The translations under genes were made by a program, and so were the position numbers. 8,095 nucleotides of DNA from an uncultured Eubacterium sp. (lineage in GTDB: Bacteria > Bacillota_A > Clostridia > Lachnospirales > Lachnospiraceae), in NCBI GenBank assembly GCA_947653505.1, contig CANTHI010000155.1, forward strand, positions 1 to 8,095, written 5' to 3'. This document shows, piece after piece, positions 1-6,386 of this stretch; positions within the stretch are counted from its first letter, which is position 1, and each line of letters begins with the position of its first letter. Below the pieces are notes generated by a model that was given only the letters and a program-made list of their open reading frames with translations, made no database searches and was not told where the DNA came from.

Positions 1-36
1 AAAGTCCACTTTGGGCTTCATTAGAAATTCTTCCAC
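1..36 (-). CDS. Rpn-family nuclease, second tandem copy (5' end only, runs off left edge)
   Basis: Only the first 12 codons are inside the window. They are identical to the start of the complete Rpn gene at 145-1008 (MEEFLMKPKVDF), and the ribosome site GAGGTGG (42-48) and GTG start (34-36) are kept at the same spacing. The identity covers positions 1-55 against 973-1027 without a mismatch. I infer a second, tandem paralogue lying downstream in transcription order, starting 108 nt after the stop of the first copy. Whether it is complete or broken cannot be seen. At the position where the first copy has its -10 box this copy has CAGAAA, so it has no equivalent promoter and may rely on read-through. 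Confidence 0.72.
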   Translation of the reverse strand, partial: MEEFLMKPKVDF

Positions 37-98
37 AGATACCACCTCTTTCTTTTACCGAATTAAAAATCTCCTGTCCTTTATCCCTGTTGTTTTCC
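1..98 (-). repeat. Direct repeat of the Rpn leader and 5' end (partner 973-1070)
   Basis: Positions 1-55 equal 973-1027 exactly and 72-98 equal 1044-1070 exactly, at a constant offset of 972. The 16 nt between them (56-71) are mostly divergent. The similarity ends right at the -10 box of the downstream-reading promoter (1071-1076). This marks a tandem gene duplication that includes the transcribed leader but not the promoter. Confidence 0.88.
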
Positions 99-144
99 TT
101 TCTGTAACAGCTTCCCGGTTTTCCGGCCCTGCCACTTCAGATAC

Positions 145-450
145 TCAGATTCCATAATCTGACATCAGCTGTTTCCGAAACTCCTTATCCCTTGTGGAAC
201 GCTCCAGATCTTCATACCGCTTTTCCTGTATCAGGAATGCATACAATTTGTTAATACGTTCTTCTCCACGCGCTTCTCCGCGGGCTTCTCCACGGGCCTC
301 TCCGCGGGCCTCTGCTTCCAGCATCATCTGATTGTGATCCAGGATCGCCTTCTCGCGGGCTTCGTACGCCAGACGCTTCTCCCTGTCCTGGCTGATGATC
401 TGTAACCGTTCGTATGCACTTTCTATATACTGGTTTCTCTGCGCAAGCAT
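145..450 (-). CDS. Candidate internally translated C-terminal Rpn fragment (RpnS-like antitoxin)
   Basis: An in-frame ATG at 448-450 is preceded by AAGGAGG (459-465) with an 8-nt spacer, a stronger and better placed ribosome site than that of the full-length gene. The product would be 101 residues (starts MLAQRNQYIESAYERLQ), lacking the nuclease core and consisting of charged helix-prone sequence with EARG repeats at 47-62. E. coli Rpn proteins are known to make such a fragment from within the gene, and it binds and blocks the full-length nuclease. Here this is an inference from the ribosome site, fragment size and repeats. The caveat is that K-E-D codons (AAG GAG GAT) create this purine run anyway, so it could be chance. 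Confidence 0.5.
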   Translation of the reverse strand: MLAQRNQYIESAYERLQIISQDREKRLAYEAREKAILDHNQMMLEAEARGEARGEARGEARGEERINKLYAFLIQEKRYEDLERSTRDKEFRKQLMSDYGI

Positions 451-1008
451 ATCGAAATCCTCCTTCTGTTCCGAATCTATAAACTTCGCCCACAGCTCTA
501 TGTCGCTGCTGTCTTCCTTCAGCTCCCCGGGCAGCTTTGGAAGTTCTATCAGATGAAACTCCATTTTATCTGTATATATATAACCGCACGTGTCCTCACG
601 GATGTGAAAGCTTGAATAAAACTCCGTTTCATCCGGAAACAGTTTAAAATCCAGAATGCTGATACTGATGCATTTTTTAAATACACCATAGCTCTGGCCG
701 GGCGAAATCTGTTCCGTATACATCTTTGCCAGATAAAACAGAGACCGCTCCGCCCATACCTTTAACTGCGACAGATGTATTTCTATGTCTATCTCCGCAT
801 TGTTATTCATCAGAAGCCGGATATCCAGAATCCCCTGCTTGTCATCTTCATGCTCCCTGCGCAGGTTTGTATTCAGAATCTGCGTCTCCTTTATATCTTC
901 CGGATTTATTTTCAGCACCGCAGCCAGAAATCCGGTGCGTGCTTTCCCATCCATCATAATCTCTTTAAATGCAAAGTCCACTTTGGGCTTCATTAGAAAT
1001 TCTTCCAC
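145..1008 (-). CDS. Rpn-family PD-(D/E)XK nuclease / putative transposase (full-length form, RpnL-like)
   Basis: This 287-residue protein belongs to the recombination-promoting nuclease (Rpn, PDDEXK_2) family of DNA endonucleases. Known members are linked to RecA-independent recombination and to phage defence. Numbered from the GTG at 1008, the N-terminal signature is MKPKVDFAFKEIM (6-18). The nuclease core carries LDIR with the acidic D62, then EIDIEIH with E76, and the family segment MYTEQ...ISISILDF (96-121). The catalytic E-x-K/Q position is H78 here, which is unusual. The C-terminal third is helical and charged, with four EARG tetrapeptides (233-248). I chose GTG at 1008 because GAGGTGG lies 5 nt upstream; GTG at 1017 overlaps that site and ATG at 993 is about 20 nt away. 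It has its own promoter and follows the terminator of the sugar operon, so it is a separate unit. An internal start (ATG at 450) suggests a second product. The family call is firm; biological role is inferred. Confidence 0.88.
   Translation of the reverse strand: MEEFLMKPKVDFAFKEIMMDGKARTGFLAAVLKINPEDIKETQILNTNLRREHEDDKQGILDIRLLMNNNAEIDIEIHLSQLKVWAERSLFYLAKMYTEQISPGQSYGVFKKCISISILDFKLFPDETEFYSSFHIREDTCGYIYTDKMEFHLIELPKLPGELKEDSSDIELWAKFIDSEQKEDFDMLAQRNQYIESAYERLQIISQDREKRLAYEAREKAILDHNQMMLEAEARGEARGEARGEARGEERINKLYAFLIQEKRYEDLERSTRDKEFRKQLMSDYGI
265..312 (-). repeat. Four tandem 12-bp units encoding EARG tetrapeptides
   Basis: Four consecutive 12-bp units encode EARG-EARG-EARG-EARG, followed by a degenerate EERI. 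The units differ from each other at only one or two positions, mostly synonymous or wobble changes (for example CTTCTCCGCGGG and CTTCTCCACGGG on the plus strand). In-frame 12-bp units can gain or lose copies by slippage without breaking the frame. Four-residue repeats of variable number are a known feature of the Rpn C-terminal dimerisation helix. Confidence 0.9.
459..465 (-). promoter_or_regulatory. Internal Shine-Dalgarno inside the Rpn gene
   Basis: The minus strand reads AAGGAGG, a full match to the anti-SD core, 8 nt before the in-frame ATG at 448-450. It sits inside codons for Q-K-E-D of the full-length protein. It supports separate translation of the C-terminal 101 residues. Confidence 0.55.
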
Positions 1009-1070
1009 AGATACCACCTCTTTCTTTAGCCGGAGAGGAAAAATCCTGTCCTTTATCCCTGTTGTTTTCC
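973..1070 (-). repeat. Direct repeat of the Rpn leader and 5' end (partner 1-98)
   Basis: This is the promoter-proximal copy of the repeat described for 1-98. It holds the first 12 codons, ribosome site and untranslated leader of the complete Rpn gene. Confidence 0.88.
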
Positions 1071-1099
1071 ATTATATCTGAATTTCTTTGGATTGTATA
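1071..1099 (-). promoter_or_regulatory. Promoter of the Rpn gene
   Basis: On the minus strand a perfect -10 box TATAAT lies at 1071-1076 and a 4/6 -35 match TATACA at 1094-1099, separated by exactly 17 nt. Transcription would begin near 1064, giving a leader of about 55 nt before the GTG start. It lies downstream of the sugar operon terminator, so the Rpn gene is independently expressed. Confidence 0.6.
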
Positions 1100-1187
1100 G
1101 CCGCAGTGCATGCATTCTGGAAGAAACTTCTGATATTTTTCCAGCGTTCCGTTCAGACAGTTTCATTCCCTCTCCCGGCGTCCGCAT

Positions 1188-1224
1188 AAAAAAATCGTCT
1201 GTTACCGACAATAACAGACGATTT
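1188..1224 (-). terminator. Intrinsic terminator of the sugar ABC operon
   Basis: A perfect 13-bp inverted repeat (arms 1192-1204 and 1212-1224, loop 1205-1211) is followed in the minus-strand transcript by seven U residues (1188-1194). It lies 67 nt after the stop codon of the last permease gene. This is a textbook Rho-independent terminator and separates the transporter operon from the Rpn locus. Confidence 0.92.
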
Positions 1225-1291
1225 CCAAATACTGCCACATAAAATGACAGAACCTTATAAAATCAGTTTCCTTCCCATCTTCATATCCTGA

Positions 1292-2305
1292 TCACTTTTT
1301 ATTTTTCTTTTTCGCAGCCGCAAATACCGCCTGCAATACAATAAAGAAGCAAAGCAGTGCCGACAGTGTGATTCTTACCCACCAGCTGGATAACGTACCC
1401 TGCGTCGTAATCAGGCTCGTAATCGTTCCTTTGATCAGTACGCCAAACAGTGTCCCGATGACCGTACCGACGCCGCCGCTTAAGAGCGTACCGCCGATAA
1501 CGGCTGAAGAAATCGCGTCCATTTCCAGTCCCTTTGCCTGCTCTACGAATCCGGCACAGCTGTTTAAGCAGAACAAAAATCCGCCAAGACCTGCTAAAAA
1601 TCCATCCAGCACGTATGCCTGCATTTTGGTCCGTTTTACATTCAGACCCATCATAATGGCACTCTGCTGGTTGCCGCCGATTGCGTACAGTTTCCGCCCG
1701 AACTTGGAATATTTTAACATGATCGATATGATGACGACTACAAGCAGAGCGATGATGACGGTCGGATAGATATAGGCCGCGATAAATCTGCCTTTTTTAT
1801 TTACCGAGCCAAACGGCATATTAATTCTGTAATTGGCCCATTTCAAAAACAGCTCATTTTTAATCGAAATCATTTCCGTGCTGACCATCGCTGTCATGCC
1901 GCGGCCGAAGAACATGCCGGCCAGTGTTACGATAAACGGCTGAATCTCCAGATAGGTAACGAGATATCCCTGCACCAGACCAAAGCAGATGCCGATGACG
2001 AGTGAGAAAAATACAGCCATCCATGCGCTCATGCCTTTATTTTCCATTACATACGCAGATACCATGCACACTAACGCCGTGACCGAGCCGACCGAGATGT
2101 CGATGCCTCCGGTAATCATAACGAGTGTCATGCCGCAGCCTATGACGATGAGTCCGGCGTTGGAAATAAACAGGTTTAAAAACATCTGCGGCTTCGCAAA
2201 TCCCTGTGCGCTGAATATGATCATTCCAGCGACATACATGACCACAAATAATACAATTGTAATGATCAGCAAAAATGTATTGCTGTTTATCTTTTTCTTT
2301 TCCAT
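1292..2305 (-). CDS. yjfF: Sugar ABC transporter permease, YjfF type
   Basis: This 337-residue integral membrane protein is a CUT2-family sugar permease (BPD_transp_2 fold), forming half of the membrane channel with the other permease. Visible features are a positively charged N-terminus (MEKKK), about eight to ten hydrophobic segments from residue 10 to 330, the family motif GGIDISVG (66-73) and the conserved EMDAISSAVIGGT block (261-273). It ends in a lysine-rich tail. The start ATG is preceded by GGAAGGTGG at 9 nt. It begins 20 nt after the stop of the preceding permease and is the last gene of the operon, with the terminator 67 nt beyond. Assignment to YjfF rather than another CUT2 permease rests on gene order (fourth after ytfQ-, ytfR- and ytfT-like genes) and overall resemblance. 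The ligand is inferred, not shown. Confidence 0.85.
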   Translation of the reverse strand: MEKKKINSNTFLLIITIVLFVVMYVAGMIIFSAQGFAKPQMFLNLFISNAGLIVIGCGMTLVMITGGIDISVGSVTALVCMVSAYVMENKGMSAWMAVFFSLVIGICFGLVQGYLVTYLEIQPFIVTLAGMFFGRGMTAMVSTEMISIKNELFLKWANYRINMPFGSVNKKGRFIAAYIYPTVIIALLVVVIISIMLKYSKFGRKLYAIGGNQQSAIMMGLNVKRTKMQAYVLDGFLAGLGGFLFCLNSCAGFVEQAKGLEMDAISSAVIGGTLLSGGVGTVIGTLFGVLIKGTITSLITTQGTLSSWWVRITLSALLCFFIVLQAVFAAAKKKNKK

Positions 2306-2325
2306 GCTAAATGACCACCTTCCGC

Positions 2326-3384
2326 TTAGATTGTTGAAGCCCGTTTTGCTTTTATGTTCGCAAGATATTTTTTGAATACCGGGCTCTGGAGTACGACGAT
2401 GATAACAACGACGACTGCCTTATATACCGGAAGTCTGTCGGAAGATACGCTCATGGCATACAGTGTGGTCGTCAGCGCCTGGATCGTATATGCGCCGATG
2501 ACAGAACCCATCAGGCTGAACCTGCCGCCGCCGAGTGCGTTGCCGCCGAGCGCTACCGCAAGGATGGCATCCATTTCCAGATTTAGTCCGATATTATTTG
2601 CATCCGCCGAGTAAATACGGCTGGAAGCCACGATACCGGCAATCCCTGCCAGCACGCCACAGATCACATACGTTAAAAATTTAATCATCGTAGAGTTTAA
2701 GCCGACAAGTCTGGAAGCTGCGCCGTTAATGCCGACGCTTTCGATGTATAAGCCAAGCGCCGTTTTTTTCAGTATGATGTTTACAATGACAACCATTACA
2801 ATCGCGAAAAAGATCGGCGTCGGAATCGGACAGCCTCCGATATAGCCGCCCATAACCTTATAGGATTCCACACGTACATAAGTCGTCTGGCCTTTGGTAA
2901 TCAGCTGTGCAATCCCGCGGCCTGCCGTAAATAAAATCAGTGTCGCGACCATCGGCTGGATCCCCAGCTTTGCTACTAAAAAGCCGTTAAAAATGCCGCA
3001 CAGCGCTGCAGCGCCAAGCGCCGCGAGGACTGCCAGAATAAATGGGTTGGCAAACGCATTCGCCGATACCTCGCCGCCTGTTAATATCTGGCAGCACGCT
3101 GCGGCTGCCACAGCCATTACCGCACCGACGCTGATATCCTGCCCGCCGGAAGCTGCTGTTACGAGCGTCATTCCGATTGCCAGAATCACGAGCTCGGATG
3201 CACGGTTAATAACGTCAATGATATATCCATTTAATACGCCGTTTGTGACCGATACTTTAAAAAAGTCCGGTGTCTTGATCAGATTGGCCAAAAGCACGAC
3301 GATCAGGCACACAATCGGCAGAAACAGACGCTTCTGGGTCAGCTGTCTGAAATCAAATCCTGTTTTCGTATTTTCCTTAGCCAT
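2326..3384 (-). CDS. ytfT: Sugar ABC transporter permease, YtfT type
   Basis: This 352-residue CUT2-family permease has a cytoplasmic N-terminus (MAKENTKTGFDF) and about nine hydrophobic segments between residues 19 and 334. It carries the family motif SGGQDISVG (79-87) and the conserved NLEMDAILAVALGGNALGGG block (268-287). I chose ATG at 3382-3384, which has GGAGGTG 9 nt upstream; a longer frame from a TTG at 3405 would overlap that ribosome site. The gene starts 1 nt after the ATPase stop codon, and its ribosome site lies in the last codons of the ATPase gene, so translational coupling is likely. It would pair with the YjfF-type permease as a heterodimeric channel. Substrate is inferred from the neighbouring binding protein. 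Confidence 0.87.
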   Translation of the reverse strand: MAKENTKTGFDFRQLTQKRLFLPIVCLIVVLLANLIKTPDFFKVSVTNGVLNGYIIDVINRASELVILAIGMTLVTAASGGQDISVGAVMAVAAAACCQILTGGEVSANAFANPFILAVLAALGAAALCGIFNGFLVAKLGIQPMVATLILFTAGRGIAQLITKGQTTYVRVESYKVMGGYIGGCPIPTPIFFAIVMVVIVNIILKKTALGLYIESVGINGAASRLVGLNSTMIKFLTYVICGVLAGIAGIVASSRIYSADANNIGLNLEMDAILAVALGGNALGGGRFSLMGSVIGAYTIQALTTTLYAMSVSSDRLPVYKAVVVVIIVVLQSPVFKKYLANIKAKRASTI

Positions 3385-3385
3385 A

Positions 3386-4900
3386 CTATTTTTCACCTCC
3401 GGCAATCGTCTGCATGATTTTTTCCTGTGTCAGGTCATCGCCCTCGATCTCTCCGACCTTCCTGCCGTCGCGCAGGACTGCCATTCGCGAACAGGTACGC
3501 AGCATTTCCTCGACCTCCGAGGAGATAAATGTGATGGATTTTCCTTCATCTGCCAGCTGCAGCACGAGTTTCTGGATCTCGGTCTTGGTACCGATGTCAA
3601 TGCCTCTGGTCGGCTCGTCGAGAATCAGATAATCCGGATTCGTCAGCAGCCAGCGGCCGATAATTACCTTCTGCTGGTTGCCGCCCGATAAGCTCTTGAT
3701 CGGCGTTTCCCTGCTGGCCGTCTTGACCTGCAGCACCCTGATATACTGATCCGCAAAATCTTCCATTTCCTTGCGGCTGAGCGGCTTAAACATCCCGCGT
3801 TTTGCCTGCAGTGCGATAATAATATTTTCCCTGACGGACAGATCCGCCAGAATCCCCTCTTTTTTCCGGTCTTCAGGCAGATATGCCATGCCTGCCTGCA
3901 TCGCGTCTAACGGGGTATTGATCTTTATTTCTTTGCCCTTAACCTTTAATGACCCGGAGTCTGCCTTATCCGCGCCATAAACCGCGCGCACAAGCTCAGA
4001 ACGGCCGGAGCCTAACAGTCCGGTCAGCCCAACGACCTCGCCGGCATGGAACGTGATATCAAACGGACGGATCGTACCCTGATGGCCAATCCCTTTGGCT
4101 TCGATGACAGGCTGGGACTTTTTCGCCTGCGTCTTGCGGTCGCCTTTGATATCAGCCAGATCATCAAAATCTTTGCCCATCATTTTGGCAACGAGCATGA
4201 CACGTGGCAGTTTTTCGGTCTCGAACTCTCCAACCAGCTCTCCGTTACGAAATACCGTAATCCGGTCACAGATTTCGTAGACCTGCTCTAAGAAATGTGT
4301 GACAAAGATAATGCCGACCCCTTCGTTTTTCAGGCGGCGCATCAGTACAAACAGCTTTTCTACCTCACTGTCATCCAGAGAGGACGTCGGCTCATCCAGA
4401 ATGAGCACTTTACACTTCATGTCTACCGCACGCGCAATCGCGATCATCTGCTGGATCGCAATCGAACATTCGTCCAGCATTGTTGTCGGGGATACGTTAA
4501 TGTCCAGATTCTTTAACAGTTCTTTCGATTTCCGGTTCATCGTCTTCCAGTCGATCATGCCAAATTTTCTCGGTTCCCGGCCGATAAACAGATTTTCAGC
4601 TACCGTAAGATTCGGGCAGAGATTGACCTCCTGATATACTGTGCTGATCCCATGATCCTGTGCCTCCTGCGGCGAATGATTGATAATAGCCGCATTGTTT
4701 CCGTCCATGCGGATTTCGCCTGATTCAAATTCATGCACCCCGGTGAGTACCTTAATCAATGTCGATTTGCCCGCTCCATTCTCACCCATCAGCGCATGAA
4801 CCTCGCCCTTGCGCAGTGTAAAATCTACATGCGACAATGCTTTGACACCCGGAAACGTCTTACTGATATCCCTCATCGTCAATACTACATTCTGATCCAT
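3386..4900 (-). CDS. ytfR: Sugar ABC transporter double ATP-binding protein, YtfR/RbsA/MglA class
   Basis: This 504-residue cytoplasmic ATPase contains two fused nucleotide-binding domains, as in all CUT2 importers, and powers uptake through the two permeases. In domain 1, Walker A is GENGAGKST (39-47), the Q-loop is Q90, the signature is degenerate (CSIAIQQ, 145-151), Walker B is VLILDEPTSSLD (165-176) and the switch histidine is H202. In domain 2, Walker A lacks the lysine (GLLGSGRSE, 294-302), the signature is canonical LSGGNQQK (404-411), Walker B is LILDEPTRGID (425-435) and serine replaces the switch histidine (ISSE, 459-462). This asymmetry is typical of the family and implies one fully competent site. 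The start ATG at 4898-4900 has AGGTG upstream; the frame extends 23 codons further but without a ribosome site. A 270-nt gap with a stem-loop separates it from the binding protein gene. Confidence 0.93.
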   Translation of the reverse strand: MDQNVVLTMRDISKTFPGVKALSHVDFTLRKGEVHALMGENGAGKSTLIKVLTGVHEFESGEIRMDGNNAAIINHSPQEAQDHGISTVYQEVNLCPNLTVAENLFIGREPRKFGMIDWKTMNRKSKELLKNLDINVSPTTMLDECSIAIQQMIAIARAVDMKCKVLILDEPTSSLDDSEVEKLFVLMRRLKNEGVGIIFVTHFLEQVYEICDRITVFRNGELVGEFETEKLPRVMLVAKMMGKDFDDLADIKGDRKTQAKKSQPVIEAKGIGHQGTIRPFDITFHAGEVVGLTGLLGSGRSELVRAVYGADKADSGSLKVKGKEIKINTPLDAMQAGMAYLPEDRKKEGILADLSVRENIIIALQAKRGMFKPLSRKEMEDFADQYIRVLQVKTASRETPIKSLSGGNQQKVIIGRWLLTNPDYLILDEPTRGIDIGTKTEIQKLVLQLADEGKSITFISSEVEEMLRTCSRMAVLRDGRKVGEIEGDDLTQEKIMQTIAGGEK

Positions 4901-5015
4901 ACTTTTCACCTGCTTTCCGAACATTTCACAGCCGTTCCGGTGCGTCCGCCAGCTTTTTGTTACAGACACACTGGAACATTTACAAAATTCGTTCTCTATT
5001 TTTGAGCGCAGAAAA

Positions 5016-5053
5016 CACGCGATACGTCTTTTCGTTTGTTTCCATACCGCGTG
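5016..5053 (-). other. Intercistronic stem-loop between binding protein and ATPase genes
   Basis: In the minus-strand transcript, arm 5053-5043 (CACGCGGUAUG) pairs with arm 5026-5016 (CGUAUCGCGUG) as an 11-bp stem with two G-U pairs and a 16-nt loop. Only UUUUC follows, too weak for a full terminator. Such structures after binding-protein genes often protect the upstream message or attenuate downstream expression, giving excess binding protein over transporter. That role is inferred. The rest of 4901-5170 shows no convincing gene. Confidence 0.5.
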
Positions 5054-5170
5054 CCGCTTTCTGCTTTATGTATTTACCAGTACAGCAGTTTTGCCAGATG
5101 GCTGCACAGATCTGCCTGTTCCTTCGTGCCTGCCATTTTATTCCCGCAAAGCTGTGATCTTTTGTACTGA

Positions 5171-6337
5171 TTAATATGCACGTCCGTCAATGACTTCCTG
5201 TGTTACTGTAGTGACCGGATATTCCGTATCTGCAACTTTGATCGAAGGTACATCTTCTGTGCCCGCAAAGATTTCTTCGTCTACGAACTGCTGTTTATCT
5301 ACCTCTTCGCCCGCTTCCAGCTTTTTAATAATCTCTTCTACACGAGGTCCGTGCAGCGGATTACATTCTGTATTGCAGATAATCTTACCATCCAGCACAT
5401 CCTTTAAGCCTGCATTCGTAGAGTCGAAAGACATCACAAGAATATCCTTGCCGATTTCCTTGCCGACGGTCTTGCCTGCCTGCTCAATCGCATCGATGGC
5501 GCCAAATGCTTCGTTATCGTTCTCACAGTATACAACATCGATATCGTCATGCTGTTTTAACAGGGACTCCATAACCTCCTGCCCTTTTGCCTGTGTAAAC
5601 TCACCGCTCTGTGCCTCTAACAGTGTCCAGTTGTCATGCGCTTCAATCGCTGCTTCCAGACCTGCGGTACGTCCAATCTGTGCAGATGCGCCGATCGTAC
5701 CCTGAATGTCGATAATATTCAGCTGTTCTGACTCCCTGCCTGTTGCCTTTGCATAAGCTTCCAGCCATGCACATGCCTTTTCACCCTCTAACTGGAAGTT
5801 GGAGCCTACCCATGCGGTATAAAGATCTTCATTGGAAATATCTACCATACGGTCTACGATAATTACAGGGATTCCCGCGTCATAAGCTTCCTGCAGCACG
5901 GTGTCCCATCCTGTCTCCGTAACAGGCGCCAGTACGATATAATCTACTTCCTGCTGGATAAAGTTACGGATCGCCGCGATCTGATTTTCCTGTTTCTGCT
6001 GTGCGTCGTCAAAAATAAGTTCATAACCGTTTGCTTCTGAAAATGTCTCTTTCATCGAAGCGGAGTTTGCAGTTCTCCAGTCAGACTCTGCGCCTACCTG
6101 TGAAAAGCCTACCGTAAGCTTACCGCCTGCCGCATCATCGCCGCCTGCTGCGTCATCCCCTGCCGCGTCGCCGCCTGCTGCATCATCCCCTGCCGCGTCA
6201 TCGCCCGCTGCATCGTCACCGCCATCATCTGCTGCATTGCTGGCATTGTCCGAAGATGCTCCTGTGTCACCGCCACATGCTGTCATGGCCGCTGCCATAC
6301 AGGTTGCTAAAAATAATGCTACCATTTTCCTTTTCAT
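5171..6337 (-). CDS. ytfQ: Sugar-binding lipoprotein of CUT2 ABC transporter, YtfQ-like (probable galactofuranose type)
   Basis: This 388-residue extracellular lipoprotein captures the sugar and delivers it to the permeases. It has a lipoprotein signal peptide (MKRKMVALFLATCMAAAMTAC) with the modified cysteine at C21, then an acidic Asp/Ala/Gly repeat linker (36-72), then a periplasmic-binding-protein type I domain. The domain strongly resembles E. coli YtfQ in blocks such as LTVGFSQVGAESDWR (74-88), QQKQENQI (113-120), APVTETGW (137-144), QGTIGAS (212-218) and SGEFTQAKGQEVMES (244-258). YtfQ binds galactofuranose, so the same or a related furanose is likely, but this is inferred. The start ATG at 6335-6337 has AAGGAGG 7 nt upstream; an upstream in-frame ATG at 6415 overlaps the promoter. 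It is first in the transporter operon, after a promoter and a leader hairpin. Confidence 0.92.
   Translation of the reverse strand: MKRKMVALFLATCMAAAMTACGGDTGASSDNASNAADDGGDDAAGDDAAGDDAAGGDAAGDDAAGGDDAAGGKLTVGFSQVGAESDWRTANSASMKETFSEANGYELIFDDAQQKQENQIAAIRNFIQQEVDYIVLAPVTETGWDTVLQEAYDAGIPVIIVDRMVDISNEDLYTAWVGSNFQLEGEKACAWLEAYAKATGRESEQLNIIDIQGTIGASAQIGRTAGLEAAIEAHDNWTLLEAQSGEFTQAKGQEVMESLLKQHDDIDVVYCENDNEAFGAIDAIEQAGKTVGKEIGKDILVMSFDSTNAGLKDVLDGKIICNTECNPLHGPRVEEIIKKLEAGEEVDKQQFVDEEIFAGTEDVPSIKVADTEYPVTTVTQEVIDGRAY
6122..6229 (-). repeat. Acidic Asp-Ala-Gly linker repeat in the binding protein
   Basis: This tract encodes residues 37-72, built of DDAAG and DDAAGG-like units. It includes two adjacent 30-bp units (6140-6169 and 6170-6199) that differ at one base (6152 against 6182), each encoding a ten-residue block of the DAAGDDAAGG type. 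It is a flexible tether between the lipid anchor and the binding domain. All units are multiples of 3 bp, so length can change without frameshift. Confidence 0.88.
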
Positions 6338-6344
6338 ATGATAT

Positions 6345-6369
6345 CCTCCTTTTTCAAGCCACCGGCTTG
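6345..6369 (-). promoter_or_regulatory. Leader hairpin and ribosome binding site of the binding-protein gene
   Basis: A perfect 6-bp inverted repeat with a 3-nt loop (CAAGCC-GGT-GGCTTG, 6355-6369 read on the minus strand) stands 3 nt upstream of the full-length ribosome site AAGGAGG (6345-6351). It falls within the predicted untranslated leader. It could stabilise the 5' end of the message, or be a protein-binding palindrome; the sequence alone does not decide. Confidence 0.45.
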
Positions 6370-6386
6370 TTTCATTTATATGATTT

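Noticed and set aside
99..144. A possible terminator between the two Rpn copies
   Set aside because: Only a 4-bp CCGG-AAAA-CCGG hairpin is visible and no U tract follows it.
1053..1238. A 61-codon minus-strand open frame between the permease and Rpn genes
   Set aside because: It starts inside the operon terminator stem region, overlaps the Rpn promoter, has no convincing ribosome site and resembles no family I know.
2894..3691. A 265-codon plus-strand open frame
   Set aside because: It lies antisense across the end of the ATPase and most of the YtfT-type permease, both of which have clear motifs. Its protein has no recognisable features.
4901..4969. A 23-residue N-terminal extension of the ATPase
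   Set aside because: No ribosome site precedes the upstream start, while the ATG at 4900 has AGGTG and begins like other family members.
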